Shown here: positions 1-12,531 of the stretch, piece by piece
How the letters are laid out: the number at the start of each line of letters is the position of its first letter
How positions within the stretch are numbered: the first letter of the stretch is position 1
NCBI GenBank assembly: GCA_036346275.1
Contig: CM070723.1
Span: forward strand, 26,914,176 to 26,978,175
DNA: 64,000 nt
Origin: Otatea glauca
Taxonomy: Eukaryota > Streptophyta > Magnoliopsida > Poales > Poaceae
Reading direction: 5' to 3'
Position numbers and translations under genes: made by a program
The notes under the pieces: generated by a model
What the model was told of the DNA's origin: nothing
What the model saw: the letters and a program-made list of their open reading frames with translations, nothing else
Databases searched by the model: none

Positions 1-309
1 AATCTGACAAATTTACTTTTGCTAGGTAAGAAACATTAATTAGGCTTTCATTGCACAATATGATTACTTGGATTTTAAAATTCAGAAGTACGATTATAGA
101 GATCTCTCAAGATTATGCAGGGATTTTTATACATTTTATTAATGTAAGCTTTTATTATTGTTATTCATCTATTACTTATAAAGATTTTCCATTAGAGCAA
201 AAATCAAGGAAAATCCAGAAAAATTCAGAAAATGAAGAAAAAGAATTAATAAATATAAAAAAATTATAAAATTTAATTTCTTACTTTATTTTAATTTTGG
301 GATGTTACA
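1..309 (-). repeat. Edge of a truncated LTR (minus strand)
   Basis: The stretch is AT-rich and ends in TTTTGGGATGTTACA, the reverse complement of the TGTAACATCCC start seen in the LTRs of element C. It therefore looks like the first 300 bp of a minus-strand LTR whose remainder lies outside the window. The body matches the C LTR only in composition and style, so it is probably another family. No duplication can be checked. Confidence 0.4.
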
Positions 310-1436
310 GAAGCTAAAGCCATTCCAAATAAGGCTTAAGAGCCATAAGCTAGCTCAGGGATGCTTTTTGTGGGTTGGATTTGGGTGTTTGCCATTGAAG
401 TTCGTAAAAATTACCGACAAAATGATATCATATATAAAGTCACACTCCTTTTGTTTGCGCTTTTCCTTCACTATCCCACATGAACCACTCGCATCCTATT
501 GCAGGAGGAAGGGCGACGTGCCTTGTGCGCCGCTCTAGTCGCTTCCATATCGACGACCGCCGTCGGTGAACCTATCTCCCACACGCCGCCGATTTCCTAT
601 CCCTCATTGCCTCGCCACGTCCCCACACCCACTTCTCTCTCCATCCTATATTTGGTTGTCCCATGGGCCATGAGATACAGATCCAGTGCCCTGACCCTAC
701 CATGGCCAGCACGGCCTCGGATTCTAGCCATCTCCAAGGTCGCCAGCTAGGGATCCAGTGCTCTCAAGCCCGCCGTCCTCGTAACCACCCTGCCATGCTA
801 GCAGGACCCTATGTCCAGCCATCCCAAGCTCCCACGGCCACATCCTTGTTGTCCAATTTCTTACACCGTTTTCAATTTTCTTATACCCGATGAATTTCTT
901 AATGATATGGAATCTTGTACTGATGATTTTTCAACGATTTAAGGGAGAAAAGAAGCGTGGTGGCTCAGTTCTTGTGGTTGGTGCTTGCTGTTCATCAATT
1001 GGTTTCAATTTTTGATGTTCCCCAAATGCTTTTTTTTGTCAATGAAGTCAATTCTTTGTTTGTTGTTCATGTACAAATTCACAACTTAATTCACTCTGGT
1101 TTTTGTTTGTTGTTTCTTGCATCGAGGGTATTACAAACTTTTCAACTTTAAACGATAGCTTTAGAGGCTAGAAAAGTTAGATTACTGAACGCTCTCACTT
1201 AGCTTAAAAGCAAAAAACTTATAAGCTACTTATGCGAAAAAAATAACTTTAACCTAAAAGACAAAACGTGTAAGCCTAGACAAACACGACCTTAACAGAA
1301 AAGCCTCCATCCAAGCTGCACCGAATTTTCGCTGACATTAGGAAACACACCCCACATGTGGTCCAAATCAATGAGTATCACATCACCTCTAGGCATCAAG
1401 GACGAACTGTCAAATGATGCAACATGTCACGTGCTA
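310..1436. other. Unassigned DNA, possibly an old DNA-transposon remnant
   Basis: About 1.1 kb with no supportable gene. A GC-richer stretch (about 490-870) resembles a 5' leader or first exon but has only short ORFs without a recognisable domain. Both edges have hAT-like wording (AAGCCATTCCAAATAAG near 316, and TAAGCCTAGACAAACACGAC near 1270-1292), which could be degenerate inverted termini. I could not pair them convincingly. Confidence 0.25.
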
Positions 1437-2050
1437 TGTAAAATCCTAATTTTTTGGATTATTTGGATTTAATATGCATTTTATGGATTTTTTGAATTTT
1501 TGATTTTTCTGGAATTTATTTGGATTTGTTTATTATTATTGAATTTGGCCTATTGTGAAAACTATTGAAATATATAGAAAGTTTAAATAAAGTTTTATCA
1601 AAAATATTTTATTTGAGTTCAAATTTCTTGAATTATTTTCCAAAATTTTTCTATAATTTTTTAGTATTTTTACTATTTTATTTAAACTATTTTCTGGAAT
1701 TATTTTAATTTAAAAAATATTTTTAAAATCGTATGAACAGTATTGCGCCGAAACCCATGCGGGCTGGCCCAATTTGCCACTCGGCCGGGTTCGAGAAACC
1801 CTAGGGTTTGTTGCCGTTGGATCTTGAACCGGTGGTCAAGATCTAGCCACGTCGCTCATGCCTAAGAGCCGTTGGATCGAGGCCCTACAGGCAGCCAAGA
1901 TTGTGCCGCATTTGAACACCTAGTAGCTGCCTGATCTTCAACGCGTATATGGTAAGGATTCCATCTTCTTTGTGTAGTCACCACCGTCTTGGTCAAGGAT
2001 TCCTTCGCTGTGACAGATTAGTTTTCCGATTTGAGTGTGAACACCGAGGC

Positions 2051-2058
2051 TATAAAGG
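2051..2058 (+). promoter_or_regulatory. TATA box in 5' LTR of A
   Basis: TATAAAGG lies at the boundary between the GC-rich U3-like part and the downstream transcribed part. The same box recurs in the 3' LTR near 25968. Transcription would start about 30 bp downstream. Inferred from motif and position only. Confidence 0.55.
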
Positions 2059-4194
2059 CCGGGGTGTATCATCCGAGGTTCGGCAGAGCCACCGCTTCCT
2101 TTTGCCCTAGCTAACAGTGGTTGAGACGCTTTCGTTGGAGAGATCGAGGTCGCAGTAGTTTCGTGAGCTCGCCACCGCCTTCAACTGACGAGATCTCACC
2201 GTCCGCCGCACCATGGTCGAAGATGAAGGCATCCACGAGTTCGCCATGAGGAGCTCTACCAAATCTGCGCAAGCCTGAAGAAAAACCCATGAGGAAACTC
2301 TATCAAAGAGGTCTTTGTCCCCAACTCCGGTGAGTTGCGCCTCCGTCGCCATGTCGCTGGGATTGAAGCATCGTGGGCCGTTGGATTCGGCTAGGTTCCC
2401 GGATGTTCACCGTGTGTCACCGTCGGATGTCTGCCACGTGTCACGTGTGGGTGATGTCGCATGTGCTCACTGACATCACCCCGTGACATCGTGTTGACCG
2501 ACGGCCAACCATCTGATGTGACGAGTCCACCATGGACTAGATGCATTCCATGGACCAAGTCCATGCGCTAGGGCCACGTGTCGGGCTGTGATTGGTCTAG
2601 ATTGGTGCTTACATCATAAATAGATTTTTCAATATAGATTTAATTAGTATATTAATTATTTAATATTTTCTGATTTTTATATTTAATCAAATCTTTTATG
2701 AGCATGTTCTCCCTCATACGATCTCCGATTGAGGCGATTCAAATTTTTAAAAATTTATAAAATTGAGATCTATTTAATGGTGAATTTTATTTGATTTTTG
2801 GATTTTTTTATACTTTCTATTTTGGTATTTATTTAGTATTTTTCTCTCGTTACACGTAGACGAGGAATCGTTGAACCAAGAGTAATGTCTAGAGCAAGAA
2901 CAAGAAATTTTCCAAGACAAGTTTTACAAAATTGCTTGATTTTAATTATTGCATGTTATTTCATATGTACAATTTCTTTCAAATAGTTTGGAATCTAGTT
3001 AATCTACCCAATTGAATTATACCCTACCTTGTCATTTGTATGCCATGATTAATTCTCACCCTAGGATGGTTCAATACTAGTTGTTTAATATTAAAAATCA
3101 ACATGAGTTGGTTAGACTGTGTTCAGTATGCTGAGCCATGCCACGTATAACTCATGACTTTGGAATATCAACTTAATCTTGATTAATAGAATATGAAACA
3201 TGTTTATCGAATTAGTGTGTCAGGTGTTATCACATAATGAAGTTGAGTTGTGGTGATGGGGTTGTCACGCAACGATGTTGACTTGTTGATAGCACGTGGT
3301 GCTTAGTAATCATTTAGATTGGGACAAGTGGCAAGGGGCAGTGTGCCAAGGTGGGCCAGAAGGGCTAAGGGTATGTGGAAGTCTTGCATCGGTCATCTTA
3401 AGGACTTAACCTTGCAAGCCTTTGAACTGAGTCAAACATGCAACCACATGTTTGAAATGGGACGGACCTAACTAATTAATTTGCAATGTCTTAGCTTTGG
3501 TACTACCAATGGTGGTGTGAGGTCCGATCGAACGATGGAACTCACATGGCGCAAGAGGGGGCCCGAGTGTGGTAACCAGTCCCATTAGTGTTGAAACCTT
3601 TGCTGGTAGTATCGATTTAAGCCAGAGCATTGTAAAGGCTTTGTCTTGATCTCTCTGTGGCACACTAAAGGAAGTGTGCTAATATAGATTACACAAATGG
3701 ATGATCATGCCGTGTAGGTAAAGTGCATAACCTCTGTGTAGTGTAAAATCTATTGACATAGCCGTGCTCGCGGTATTGAGCATTGCTCGAGAATTACAGT
3801 CAAGGGTTACATTTTATAAACTCAACTTGGATGGGAAGGCAGGATGCCATTGGAATGTTTTAAACATGATTTAGGGCTGGAGGCCATGTTTACTTAAAGA
3901 ATACCTACAAGTTAGTTAATACTGTTATTTGTTTTATTGTCTTTTCAATCTACTTATTGTATTCATTTATAAATGCTGCTTAATTGCAAAATAAACATCT
4001 TAGCCATCCATTGGAATAAGCTTTGCATATAGTTATGTTAGAATTGCATTATGTACACAACTTGTTGAGTACTTTAAGTACTCACCCTTGCAAAAACAAA
4101 TCACCAGTTGAGAAGTCTACACCAGCTTTGGAGAGTAGTACTAGGAGGAGACAAATGTTTATGGTGTGAGCATTGTTAGTTGCCTGTGGTATAT

Positions 4195-7100
4195 TGTAAC
4201 AACCTAAAAATTTCAATAAATTAAATTTTGGTGTATTTTTTATTTTTGAGAATTTTTGGGAATTTATTGAAATTTATTTGGATTTATTCAAATATGGACT
4301 TTCTTGAAATCAATTAAATAATGGAAAAGTTTATGTAATGTTTTATTGAAAATATTTTATTTGACTTTCTTGAAATCAATTAAATTTGGCTTTGTTTATT
4401 TATCTGTTTTATTTTTTAAATAAGAAAAGCTTTGAAAATCGGGTGAATAGTGTTGGGCCGGCCTAGCACTGTGCTCAGCCCGGCCCAGCGCATTAGAAAC
4501 CCTAGCCGCCGTGCATCCGCACCGTCGGATCGAGATCCAACGGTTGCCGTTGCGCCGCGTCGCCCGCATGCGTGCGCCTTCGGATCGTCGCCGCGCGGAC
4601 GGTAAGGATCGTGCCACGTCAGTTCGACCAGGCGTCATCGCCGGAGTAATCGCCGCCGAGCGTTTCCGCTCATTTCACCGGTAATTGCGCGCATGTCGAG
4701 GCTCCTTTTAAAGTGTCGGTTGCTGCGCCGTGTAGAGCTCTTCTCGCCGCTTCTTTTTGACTCCTTGCACGCATGCCGAGACCTTCTCTAGCGCCCGTGC
4801 GAGCTTGCCGTAGTTGTTCTCTCGCTCCGCCAACGTCCTTGCTTCGTTCCGCTGTCGCCAGTTCACCTCCGCCGCTGCCGAGGTCACCGGAGTACCGATC
4901 TCGTCGAGACGCATCGAACGCGCCACTTCTTCACGCCGGGAACGCTCTGCAACGCCGTCAACGTCGTCGTCTTCCTCAGCTCCGGAAACCTCTCCTTCTT
5001 CGCCGGCGTCAACCTCGTCGAACCCCGCCGACCGTTCGATCTTCATCGCACCGCGTAGGTGAGTCCACGTAGCCCCTTCTCTGTTTACGTTTGGATTAGA
5101 TCGTAGCCGTTGAATCTGTGTTGTGCGGCGTAGATTAGATCTGGATTTTAGGTCTTTTAGTAGATCTTAGCCGTTAGATCTATGGTGGATGCTTGAGATT
5201 GTGCCACATTTCCTTGTGCAGAGTAAACCGCTCAGGTAACCTGCGCCGTCGGATTAGATCTAAACGGTAGAGATTAGATTCGGGTTGCCCTAAGGATCCG
5301 CGCCGTTCAGATTTGAACGTGCGGCGGTGATGGCGCTGTACCCTCGCCGAATCGCGTGCTGACGCGTGGGCGTTTTGGCCGGGGATCAGACCCATCTCGG
5401 CCGTTGATTTCAACGGGCCGTCGGGATTGCGTCGTGTGTCTTCGCGTAAGCCGAGGCATCGCCGGGCGTGCGTGGGATCCAGCCGTCGATTTCGGGTGCA
5501 CTGTCAGATGCGTGATTTCGGTGTGTGGCTGGTCGTTAATGTGTGGGCGCGGCTAGATGCGCGATGCGTGTCGCGCGCATATCGATGCATAGCGGCGTGT
5601 GTTGGTAGAGTTGACCGTTGAATCTTTGACTGTCCCGATTGCGCCGCGTGGCTGAGATCTGGCTGTTGGTCGAGCGATGGCCAAGATAGTGACACGTGTT
5701 CGTGCACGAATCTCGTGACAGTCGGCTAACATCAGTGGTGACATCAATGCTGACGTCATGAGGTGGGGGCCAGGTACACTGTTTCGTGGACCGGGTCCAC
5801 CGTGGACCATAGCTGGTCCATGGACCCAGTGCATTGATCGAGGCGACATGGCTGCACCAGAGTGCGCCACGTGTCGGTTGACGTCATGCTGACACAATAA
5901 ATCGGTTTTTCTATTGAAAAATAATCATGTTAATTCGGTTTATTCTTTTTAAAATATTTGCAAACTTTGAAAGGCTATAACTTTTGCATTTGAACTCCGA
6001 TAGAGGTGATTCTAGTTTCTAAAAATTTGTAAAATTATGATCTTTTTAATGATAAATTTTATTTGAATTTTTGAGGTTATATAGTCTACTGTTTTGGTTA
6101 TTTATTGCATATATGATTCTTACGCGTAGACGCAAATTTGCCGAGAGGTTTCGAGGAGTTCGTCGCTCAAGATCAAGCTTCGAATCAAGACCAGCAACTC
6201 TTTGAAGGCAACTGATGCTTTGACAATTTTGATTCCAGTTTTTAAATGTATGTTATGTTGAAATTATGCATGCTAATTTATTTAAAATGAATTTAAATTA
6301 AATTGGGTAAGGTAGCTAATCAACCCATATTGTTATTGTCACCATGAAATTATTATCTGTATGCCCTGAAATCTTTGTCACCCTAGGATTGATTGTATTT
6401 GTTGGATAATAATATGATGCCAACACGGGAAGCTAGACCGTGAATAGATGCTTAGCCTTGCAACGATTCATGCATAATCTTTCGGGAAATACTACAATGC
6501 TGATTAATGACATATGGAATGTATTTTGAAAGTGGTGTGATGATGCCACATGATGAGATTAAAGTATAGAGACCTGTGTGGTTCTGTTCCGATGTTGAGT
6601 TATTGCTGGTATGTGTTGCACAATAATCAATGGGGTGGGAAATGATTTAGACTGGGGCAAGTGGCAAGAGGCTTTGTGCCAGGTGGGCATGTGTGGTAAT
6701 GGGTTGTTGAGTGATGTGAGTCTGTGTGCCACATTGGGCTGTGTGCCACTATTGAGTAATGAAAGTCTTGCCTTGGTCAGCTAAGGACTTCACCTTTCAA
6801 GTCTTTGAACTGAGTCACCCGTACAACCATATGTCTGATATGGGACAGACCTAGTTGATTAGGGTTCTAATATCTTTCCTCTGATACCTCGGGGTGACAG
6901 TACACGGGAGTGTATCTGTGTGGGGGAGCGTACCTGTGCTACAGCTTGGTGCCCATCCAACGGTGTTGGCCTGTCCTATACTTCGGCTCTGTGTGAGGGG
7001 AGTGATAGTGAAGGCAATACTAGAGAGGTTCATTGGTTAAGGAAGAGGTTCCTGAAAGGCTTTGTTGCAGACAATCACCTGTGTGGTGAGCGGCTGTACC

Positions 7101-7844
7101 TTGTGGGTAAAGTGTACAACCTCTGCAGAGTGTCAAATCTATTAGAATAGCCGTGCTCGCGGTATTGAGCATTGCTCGAGGATTACAGTCAAGGGTTAGA
7201 TCTTCAAAAACAAAAATATGGAATGGGTGGCTGTGTGCCAGTGTGAAAATGAATTATTAAGGCTATGTGTCGAGAATCTTTGAAGAAAAACTGTTTGAAG
7301 AACTTTGCATTATATATAACTGTTTTACTGCTTTTAATCTAAATAAGATGCTAGTTTAAAAATGCTGTTTGATGCAAAAAAAACCAAGTAAGCCAATTCT
7401 TTGGAATAAGCCTTGCATGTAGTAATAGCACCGCATTCTGTGCATTACTTGCTGAGTGCCTTGATTACTCACCCCTCCTTGCCTATCAATCCCAACAACA
7501 GTGGAGGAGTCTACGTCAGTCTGGGAGGAGGAGTACATCGAAGAGCCAGACAATTAGGGAGCAAGCCTAGTCGGTTGCTATGGCTTAGTGATGGGTTTCT
7601 TTGTAGTTTATTTATTTTCCGCTGTTTTCTTTCTTACTCTGATAATGTAAGCCCTGCGTGGCTGATTTATGTAAGGAGACCATAAGGTCGTACAATTCAG
7701 TTTACGTAAATGTTTGCACTATTTATTATTGTATCGCTGTAATGTCTGCAATGTGCAACCCTGTAAAGGATATGTGTGCTAGCGTGATCCTGGACTGGCA
7801 CATAATACACAGAGGGTCCGGATTCTCAGAATCGGGTCCCGACA
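4195..7844 (+). mobile_element. Solo LTR D (long-LTR gypsy family)
   Basis: A 3650-bp unit starting TGTAACAACC and ending GTCCCGACA interrupts the A 5' LTR exactly where the A 3' LTR reads straight through (near 27370). It is flanked by TATAT (4190-4194) and TATAC (7845-7849), a 5-bp duplication with one mismatch. No internal region or second LTR is present, so it is a solo LTR left by recombination. It has a TTTTAAAG box (4706), a consensus donor TAG|GTGAGT (5058/5059), an acceptor-like GCGTAG|AC (6129/6130) and the structured island (about 7100-7200). Confidence 0.85.
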
Positions 7845-8105
7845 TATACTGAGGGATCATTTACATTTTTCATTCTGCTGCAATTTAGTTTAACGCTTTT
7901 AGTTTAGCCCTGCGTGGCATATTCATGTTTGTTGACCAGAGAGTCAGTCAACAGGTTATAATTAATATATGGAGTCTTTTATTATGTTTTCACTATGTAT
8001 GATTGTCATATTCATCTGTGTTGAGGCTATGTGCTCTAGCGTGATCTTACACTAGTGTGATACATACAGAGGGTCCGGATTTGCATATTGGAGTCCTCAC
8101 AGAGG

Positions 8106-8118
8106 TGGTATCATAGCC
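8106..8118 (+). other. Primer binding site of A (initiator tRNA-Met type)
   Basis: TGGTATCATAGCC follows the 5' LTR after a 4-bp spacer. It differs by one base from the common plant TGGTATCAGAGCC site complementary to the 3' end of initiator tRNA-Met, and element F has the exact consensus at the same place. Confidence 0.85.
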
Positions 8119-8312
8119 ATACTGATTGTAGGTCTTGGCCTCAGATAGTCTTGTTGTCTCTTAAATGTGCCCAAAATTTTTTTCGAAAGGAAAATTTAAA
8201 TTTGACTAATAAGAAGCTCTTGACTCTTCTCATTCTTCTATTCTTGTCTTTTGATGAATTTTTGTTTCTTTCTGCTGATTCAAGTGGAGGCCTCGCCCAA
8301 GTTTCTTTTATT

Positions 8313-9050
8313 ATGAGGGTGGCTAAAACTTGTGGTGATCACGAAGGAGGCTATGCTGTAGAACTATGGAAGGTTTTGCAGGTCCTTGGAGATTTTGTTT
8401 GGCCGCTTTACAAAAGGAACTGCTGGGTTGTTAATGGTGTGGAGTGAGGCTTTATTTCCAAGATCCTTATCTACACTTGGGAGGATGAAAAGGGTAGCAA
8501 ACCAATCAATATTACGGTTAGAAGAGCTACCTTTGAGATTGGGATCCAGGAGTCTTCACATCTTGCTCAACAACGAATTTGCCAGGATTATGCCCATGAG
8601 TTGGAGGATACCATGTTTAGGCTGCATCCATCTGGACGTGCTTCTCAACACCGGAGGATTGACAAAGAAGAAGATGCCACTATTGTGCACTTGGCAAAGT
8701 TCGCTACTGCTCAAGAGGATCACGTGAAGGATATAGCTCACGAATTGAAGCAAGTATATGAAGCCTTAAGGGTTGCTGAAGATCAGGGACTTCATGAGAT
8801 ATGCATTGAGGCAACTGAAAAGATCATGGAGTTGGAGGAGGCCTTGTATGGTGATCGTGACCAAGCTGTGCAAGAGCAAGACGAGGAAGAGAAACAAGAC
8901 CTCAATGAGCTTGAGATTGAGCCAGAGGAGCATGATGTGCACGTGAACATCAAAGTGCTAGTTGCTCGACATCAGGATAATTTTGCACCCATGCCAGCCC
9001 ACCCACCGGTGTATGCACCGAAAGATCCTCAGCCTAGGTGGTTGGATTAG
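8313..9050 (+). pseudogene. orf0 of element A (extra ORF upstream of gag)
   Basis: An ATG at 8313 opens a frame of about 245 codons with a single TGA near 8446; the frame is otherwise open to 9050. The product starts with a basic segment, has a central part with the motif RRATFEIGIQ, and ends in a charged, helical, glutamate-rich region (for example EATEKIMELEEALYG). I know of no enzymatic domain for it. I recall an ORF of this kind between PBS and gag in rice RIRE3/RIRE8-type elements; that is unverified here. Element F has a positional counterpart, and C keeps a short remnant near 44155-44275. Its role is unknown. The stop makes this copy a pseudogene. Confidence 0.6.
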
Positions 9051-9340
9051 TGATAGAGTTAGCTAGTAGTTGAGACTCTTATTTTGAGCCGCGTCTATTA
9101 AGTTAGACAATGTCATCCTAGTATTCGTTAGTTGTTGTGGTTAGGTTGTTTTGGATCTTTTATGATTACTGAGTGTGCAGTATGTGTTGCATAGCTTTTA
9201 GGCTTTTGTAAGCAGCCATACCAAGTTATTAATGAAGTTTACTTAAGTTGTTGGGTTAAACCTGTTTTCCCTACACTAGAATTCTTGTATCTTATCTATG
9301 CTATTTCTCCTTTCCCCTAACCCTATAAAGCAATTAATAG
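9051..9340 (+). other. Leader between orf0 and gag of A
   Basis: Non-coding. The stretch near 9210-9265 (ATACCAAGTTATTAATGAAG and following) is also present, inverted, in element C near 43905-43980, so the leader is conserved between the two chromoviruses. Confidence 0.5.
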
Positions 9341-9814
9341 ATGGTTAACACTCATAGAAAAAATGGAGCTTCTGGTAGTGCAAACTGATCCAATGACAAT
9401 CCCAATGATGGAGCAATTCCTCAACCGTCACTACCAGTAGATACGCAGAACTTGTGAGCTTTTCTCACTTCTCAAAATCAGTTGATGCAGACTATGATGC
9501 AACAAATGAAGAGTATAACAACTCAAGCTAAAGCTACCAGCAATGCTGCTCAACCTAACAATAATTGGTCTCGTCCTTATTCAAAGTTATCTGATTTTAT
9601 GAGGATGCGTCTACCAACATTCTTTGGGAATGTCAATCCCTTAGAAGCTGATGATTGGTTCAGAACCACAGAAAGGAAGCTGCACATAACCCAATGTGAA
9701 GGTAATGAGAAGGTTCTCTATGCTTCTCATCAACTTGAGGGTACTACTACTGAATGGTGGGAGAACTATTGTGCTACTCATGAAGCCCCACAAGAGATCA
9801 CATGAGAGGAGTTT
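9341..9814 (+). pseudogene. gag N-terminal part of A, interrupted by element B
   Basis: The frame opens at ATG 9341 with two early stops (near 9391 and 9457), then runs as a chromovirus capsid region: a glutamine-rich segment, then KLSDFMRMRLPTFFG, a DDWFR motif, EKVLYASHQL and TEWWENY. It ends at TGA 9803-9805 where related elements have ITW(E/N)EF, so the TGA probably replaces a Trp codon. Element B entered just after the following GAGGAG, duplicating AGTTT. The capsid continues at 21438. Confidence 0.85.
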
Positions 9815-10466
9815 TGTTTGCACCAAAATTTGGCAAGTCAGTCAAAATCGGCAATGAAGTCAAAAATGCGGAAAGTAACGCACAATTTGGAAAGATCTAA
9901 AGATATTTAGCAAACGATAAGATTTTTAAGGAAATAACTGTCCGAGATAAGGCCGATACGGATCGAGTAACGGAACATGTTGTATTAGGACACGATCGGT
10001 CGATGGGTATAAAAGAAGGGCCAGAGCAAGCCACAAGAATCCACCAACACAATACAATCAACCAGTCTATACTTTCTTCTTTCCTGTCGATTAGGAGTAG
10101 TATTTGTAATTTAGTCTATGTAATCGATCTTGATCAATAAAGTTGCGCATCGCCGATTGTTGATCTTCGTCAATTACACCCCAGGTTTGATTTGTTCTGA
10201 TTTTGTTGCGCATCGCCTTCTTTAGAATCGATCTACCTTTACCCTTTGATTAGCCTTAATCGGCTAATTAGACTTACCCTTGTATTTCGGTTTAATCGGC
10301 TTCAAGCTGATTAAGTCTAAGACGATTGATCGTTACGATCGGCTTTGAGTGAATTTTATATTTTTACCTTGTCGATTATAGGTCAAATCGACTGGCACGC
10401 TCTGAACCCAGTGTTCATCTGGTGTGCTGCCGTCAGAAACTCTACATCAAGTTTTTGACGCCAACA
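9815..10466 (+). repeat. 5' LTR of B
   Basis: It aligns end to end with 20781-21432. It contains TATAAAAG (10008-10015), an AATAAA near 10136 inside GATCAATAAAG, and many repeats of the word ATCGGCT. The end GACGCCAACA abuts the PBS. Confidence 0.95.
10008..10015 (+). promoter_or_regulatory. TATA box of B 5' LTR
   Basis: TATAAAAG is conserved in both LTRs (also 20974-20981) and lies about 120 bp upstream of a GATCAATAAAG polyadenylation-like signal, giving the expected U3-R layout. Confidence 0.75.
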
Positions 10467-10471
10467 CACTC

Positions 10472-10490
10472 TTGGCACGCCCAGTGGGAC
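10472..10490 (+). other. Primer binding site of B
   Basis: TTGGCACGCCCAGTGGGAC lies 5 bp inside the 5' LTR. Tat-lineage elements typically have a TTGGCRC-type site here. I cannot name the tRNA with certainty. Confidence 0.6.
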
Positions 10491-10491
10491 C

Positions 10492-12531
10492 ATGTCTTCA
10501 TCAGGAAAGTCGATTCCGCCATCCGATCTCAACACAGAAGCCATAATTGTCTCAACAATGGACGATTTGACTAAAGAACAACGTCAAGAGATTGAAGCTC
10601 GGAAGACTGCGTTGCAGGAGATGATGCTAAGCTGTTATCAGAAAACTAGACTTGGCGTCACTCAAAAATCCGCCCTTCCGACGGTCAACGCCCTGGGAGA
10701 TGCGGGCGCCACGAATCGATAGTCGATATCGCCGCTTCGCCGAATTATCGGCTATGATTAACCAGTCTGTGCACCACGCTTTAATAAACTAATCATCGGC
10801 TCTTGTGACAATGCTTAAGCCGATGATAGCAAATAGTGTTAAAACTATAGCCCAGTAGTTAGCCTCGTCAGGTAGTTTGCTTGACCCATTGCAAGCTCTG
10901 CCGAATTATCCTGTTTTCTCAGTAGCACAAAATACGCAGAGCTCAACAGCCGATCCTAAACCGTCGGCTATAACCGCACCCCTACCATGATGCCTACTCA
11001 ACCTACCGTAATATTGCCTAGAGATCTTCGGCCAAGTGGGGTGAGTCATTACCGCGCATACACCGACGCCGCTAAGTTGGACGCATCAACAAGTCCACCG
11101 CAGTCGGCTCAGTTCTATGCTTTTCCACAATCGGTTTCACAGCCGATTGCGCCTGAAGGATACTCGCATGAACCTACCCTATTTAGAAACCCAAGTCCGC
11201 ATAGGGTAGTAACTTATTCAGAGCCTTTCGTCCCAGTACCCGAACCTCAAGTCAGGCATAATAGGTATGATCAGAATGCTCATGTGCCGACGAACCAGCA
11301 TAATTGGCAACCCGAGTTTGCACTCGGGGGGCAGAATACCAAATATGATAAACATTATCAAGGGCCTGCGATGCCAATGGCCGATAATGTAAACTGGGCC
11401 GACCAGATCTCCGCCGTCCTGAGGGACCAACTCGGCATACAGCCAAAGGGGAAGGTTATCGGCTATAGAAAGCCGTATCCTGATTACATAGATCGTATGC
11501 CTTACCCCCACAATTTCAGAGTCCCGGATTTTGCAAAATTCTCCGGTGACGATTCAACTACTACTCTAGAACACATCGGACCCTTTATCGCTCAATGTGG
11601 TGAAGCAGCTCAGTCCGATGTACTGAAAATAAGACTATTCTCGTTGTCACTGTCCGGAGCAGCCTTTACTTGGTTCACTTGTTTACCCCCGAATTCGGTC
11701 CACTTATGGAACGATTTGGAAAGCCGATTCCACGAATACTTTTTCTCAGGGAGTTTAGAACTGAGGATTTCCGACCTAAGTTCTGTTCTCCAGAGATTTG
11801 GAGAATCGGTAACAGATTACATTAAGAGGTTCAGAGAAGTTAGGAACCGATGTTTTAGTGTCACGTTGCCCGACAACCAACTTGCAGATTTGGCTTTTCA
11901 GGGATTAATTCCACCACTTAGAGACAAGTTTGGAGGGCAAGAGTTCAACGATTTAAGTCATCTGCTTCATCGTGTATCAGTTCAGGAAAGCCGATTCGCA
12001 GATAATAAAGCGTTTAAGGATAGATTTAAAAATAACGGCAATAAAGAAAAGGATAAAGTTAAAGTCAATATGGTGGATTATTGCCCAAGTGATTCTTCGG
12101 AGGATGATGAAGCAGAAATAAATATAGCCAAATGGGTAAAAGGGTCTAAAAAGTCTTTAGTCTGTTCTTGGCTAAAGCCGACTAGAAATAAGTCGGAAGT
12201 TAAGTATGCCTTTGATGTGTCCAAATGTGATCGCATTTTTTATTTCTTATTACAAGAAAAGATAATACGATTGCCCAAAGGACATATTATACCATCAGCC
12301 GACGGAATCAAGAAACGCAGGTATTGCAAGTGGCACCACTCTTTTTCTCACAATACTAACGACTGCAATATCTTTCATCAACAGATCCAATCGGCTATTG
12401 AAGATGGGCGGCTAAAATTTGCTCATGAGCCGACCATGCATGTTGATGCTGTTCCATTTCCAATCAACATGGTTCAACGCTCGGCTAAAGGCAAGGAGTC
12501 GATGCGTGATGAGCCAAAGAAGGACCGGTAG
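10492..12531 (+). pseudogene. gag of element B
   Basis: The start at ATG 10492 lies 2 bp after the PBS. Codons 1-76 are open to TAG 10720. The next 260 bp continue in another frame with two stops at likely Gln codons, and the original frame is open again from 10987 to 12531. The long part has a proline-rich N-terminal region and the retrotransposon gag fold with the motifs KFSGDD, LSGAAFTWF and ESVTDYIKRF. Near its end it has a CKWHHSFSHNTNDC motif (about 12328-12369), a CCHC-like knuckle variant. The product would form the particle shell and bind RNA. Frameshifts make it non-functional as a single protein. Confidence 0.85.

Larger units (their letters stand above)
1437..8101 (+). repeat. 5' LTR of element A, split by solo LTR D
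   Basis: Removing D and one 5-bp duplicate (4195-7849) leaves an LTR of about 3.0 kb that aligns with the 3' LTR at 25349-27617. A TATA box lies at 2051-2058 (TATAAAGG). A donor-like CCG|GTGAGT occurs at 2329/2330 and an acceptor-like ACGTAG|AC at 2859/2860. The structured island shared with other LTR families covers about 3661-3812. The end (GAGTCCTCACA) is followed by the primer binding site. Confidence 0.88.

Noticed and set aside
499..893. Small ORFs as a host gene first exon
   Set aside because: Overlapping short frames with no recognisable domain, splice continuity or promoter; too weak to call.
2107..2352. Minus-strand ORF in the A LTR, similar to 26023-26316
   Set aside because: It lies antisense in the leader downstream of the LTR TATA box. 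The 3' copy is longer but frames are not conserved; probably chance.
4396..5900. Multiple overlapping ORFs in the GC-rich part of solo LTR D
   Set aside because: They overlap on both strands in an LTR and most have no counterpart; only the plus-strand frame from 4773 is discussed, as part of the splice hypothesis.
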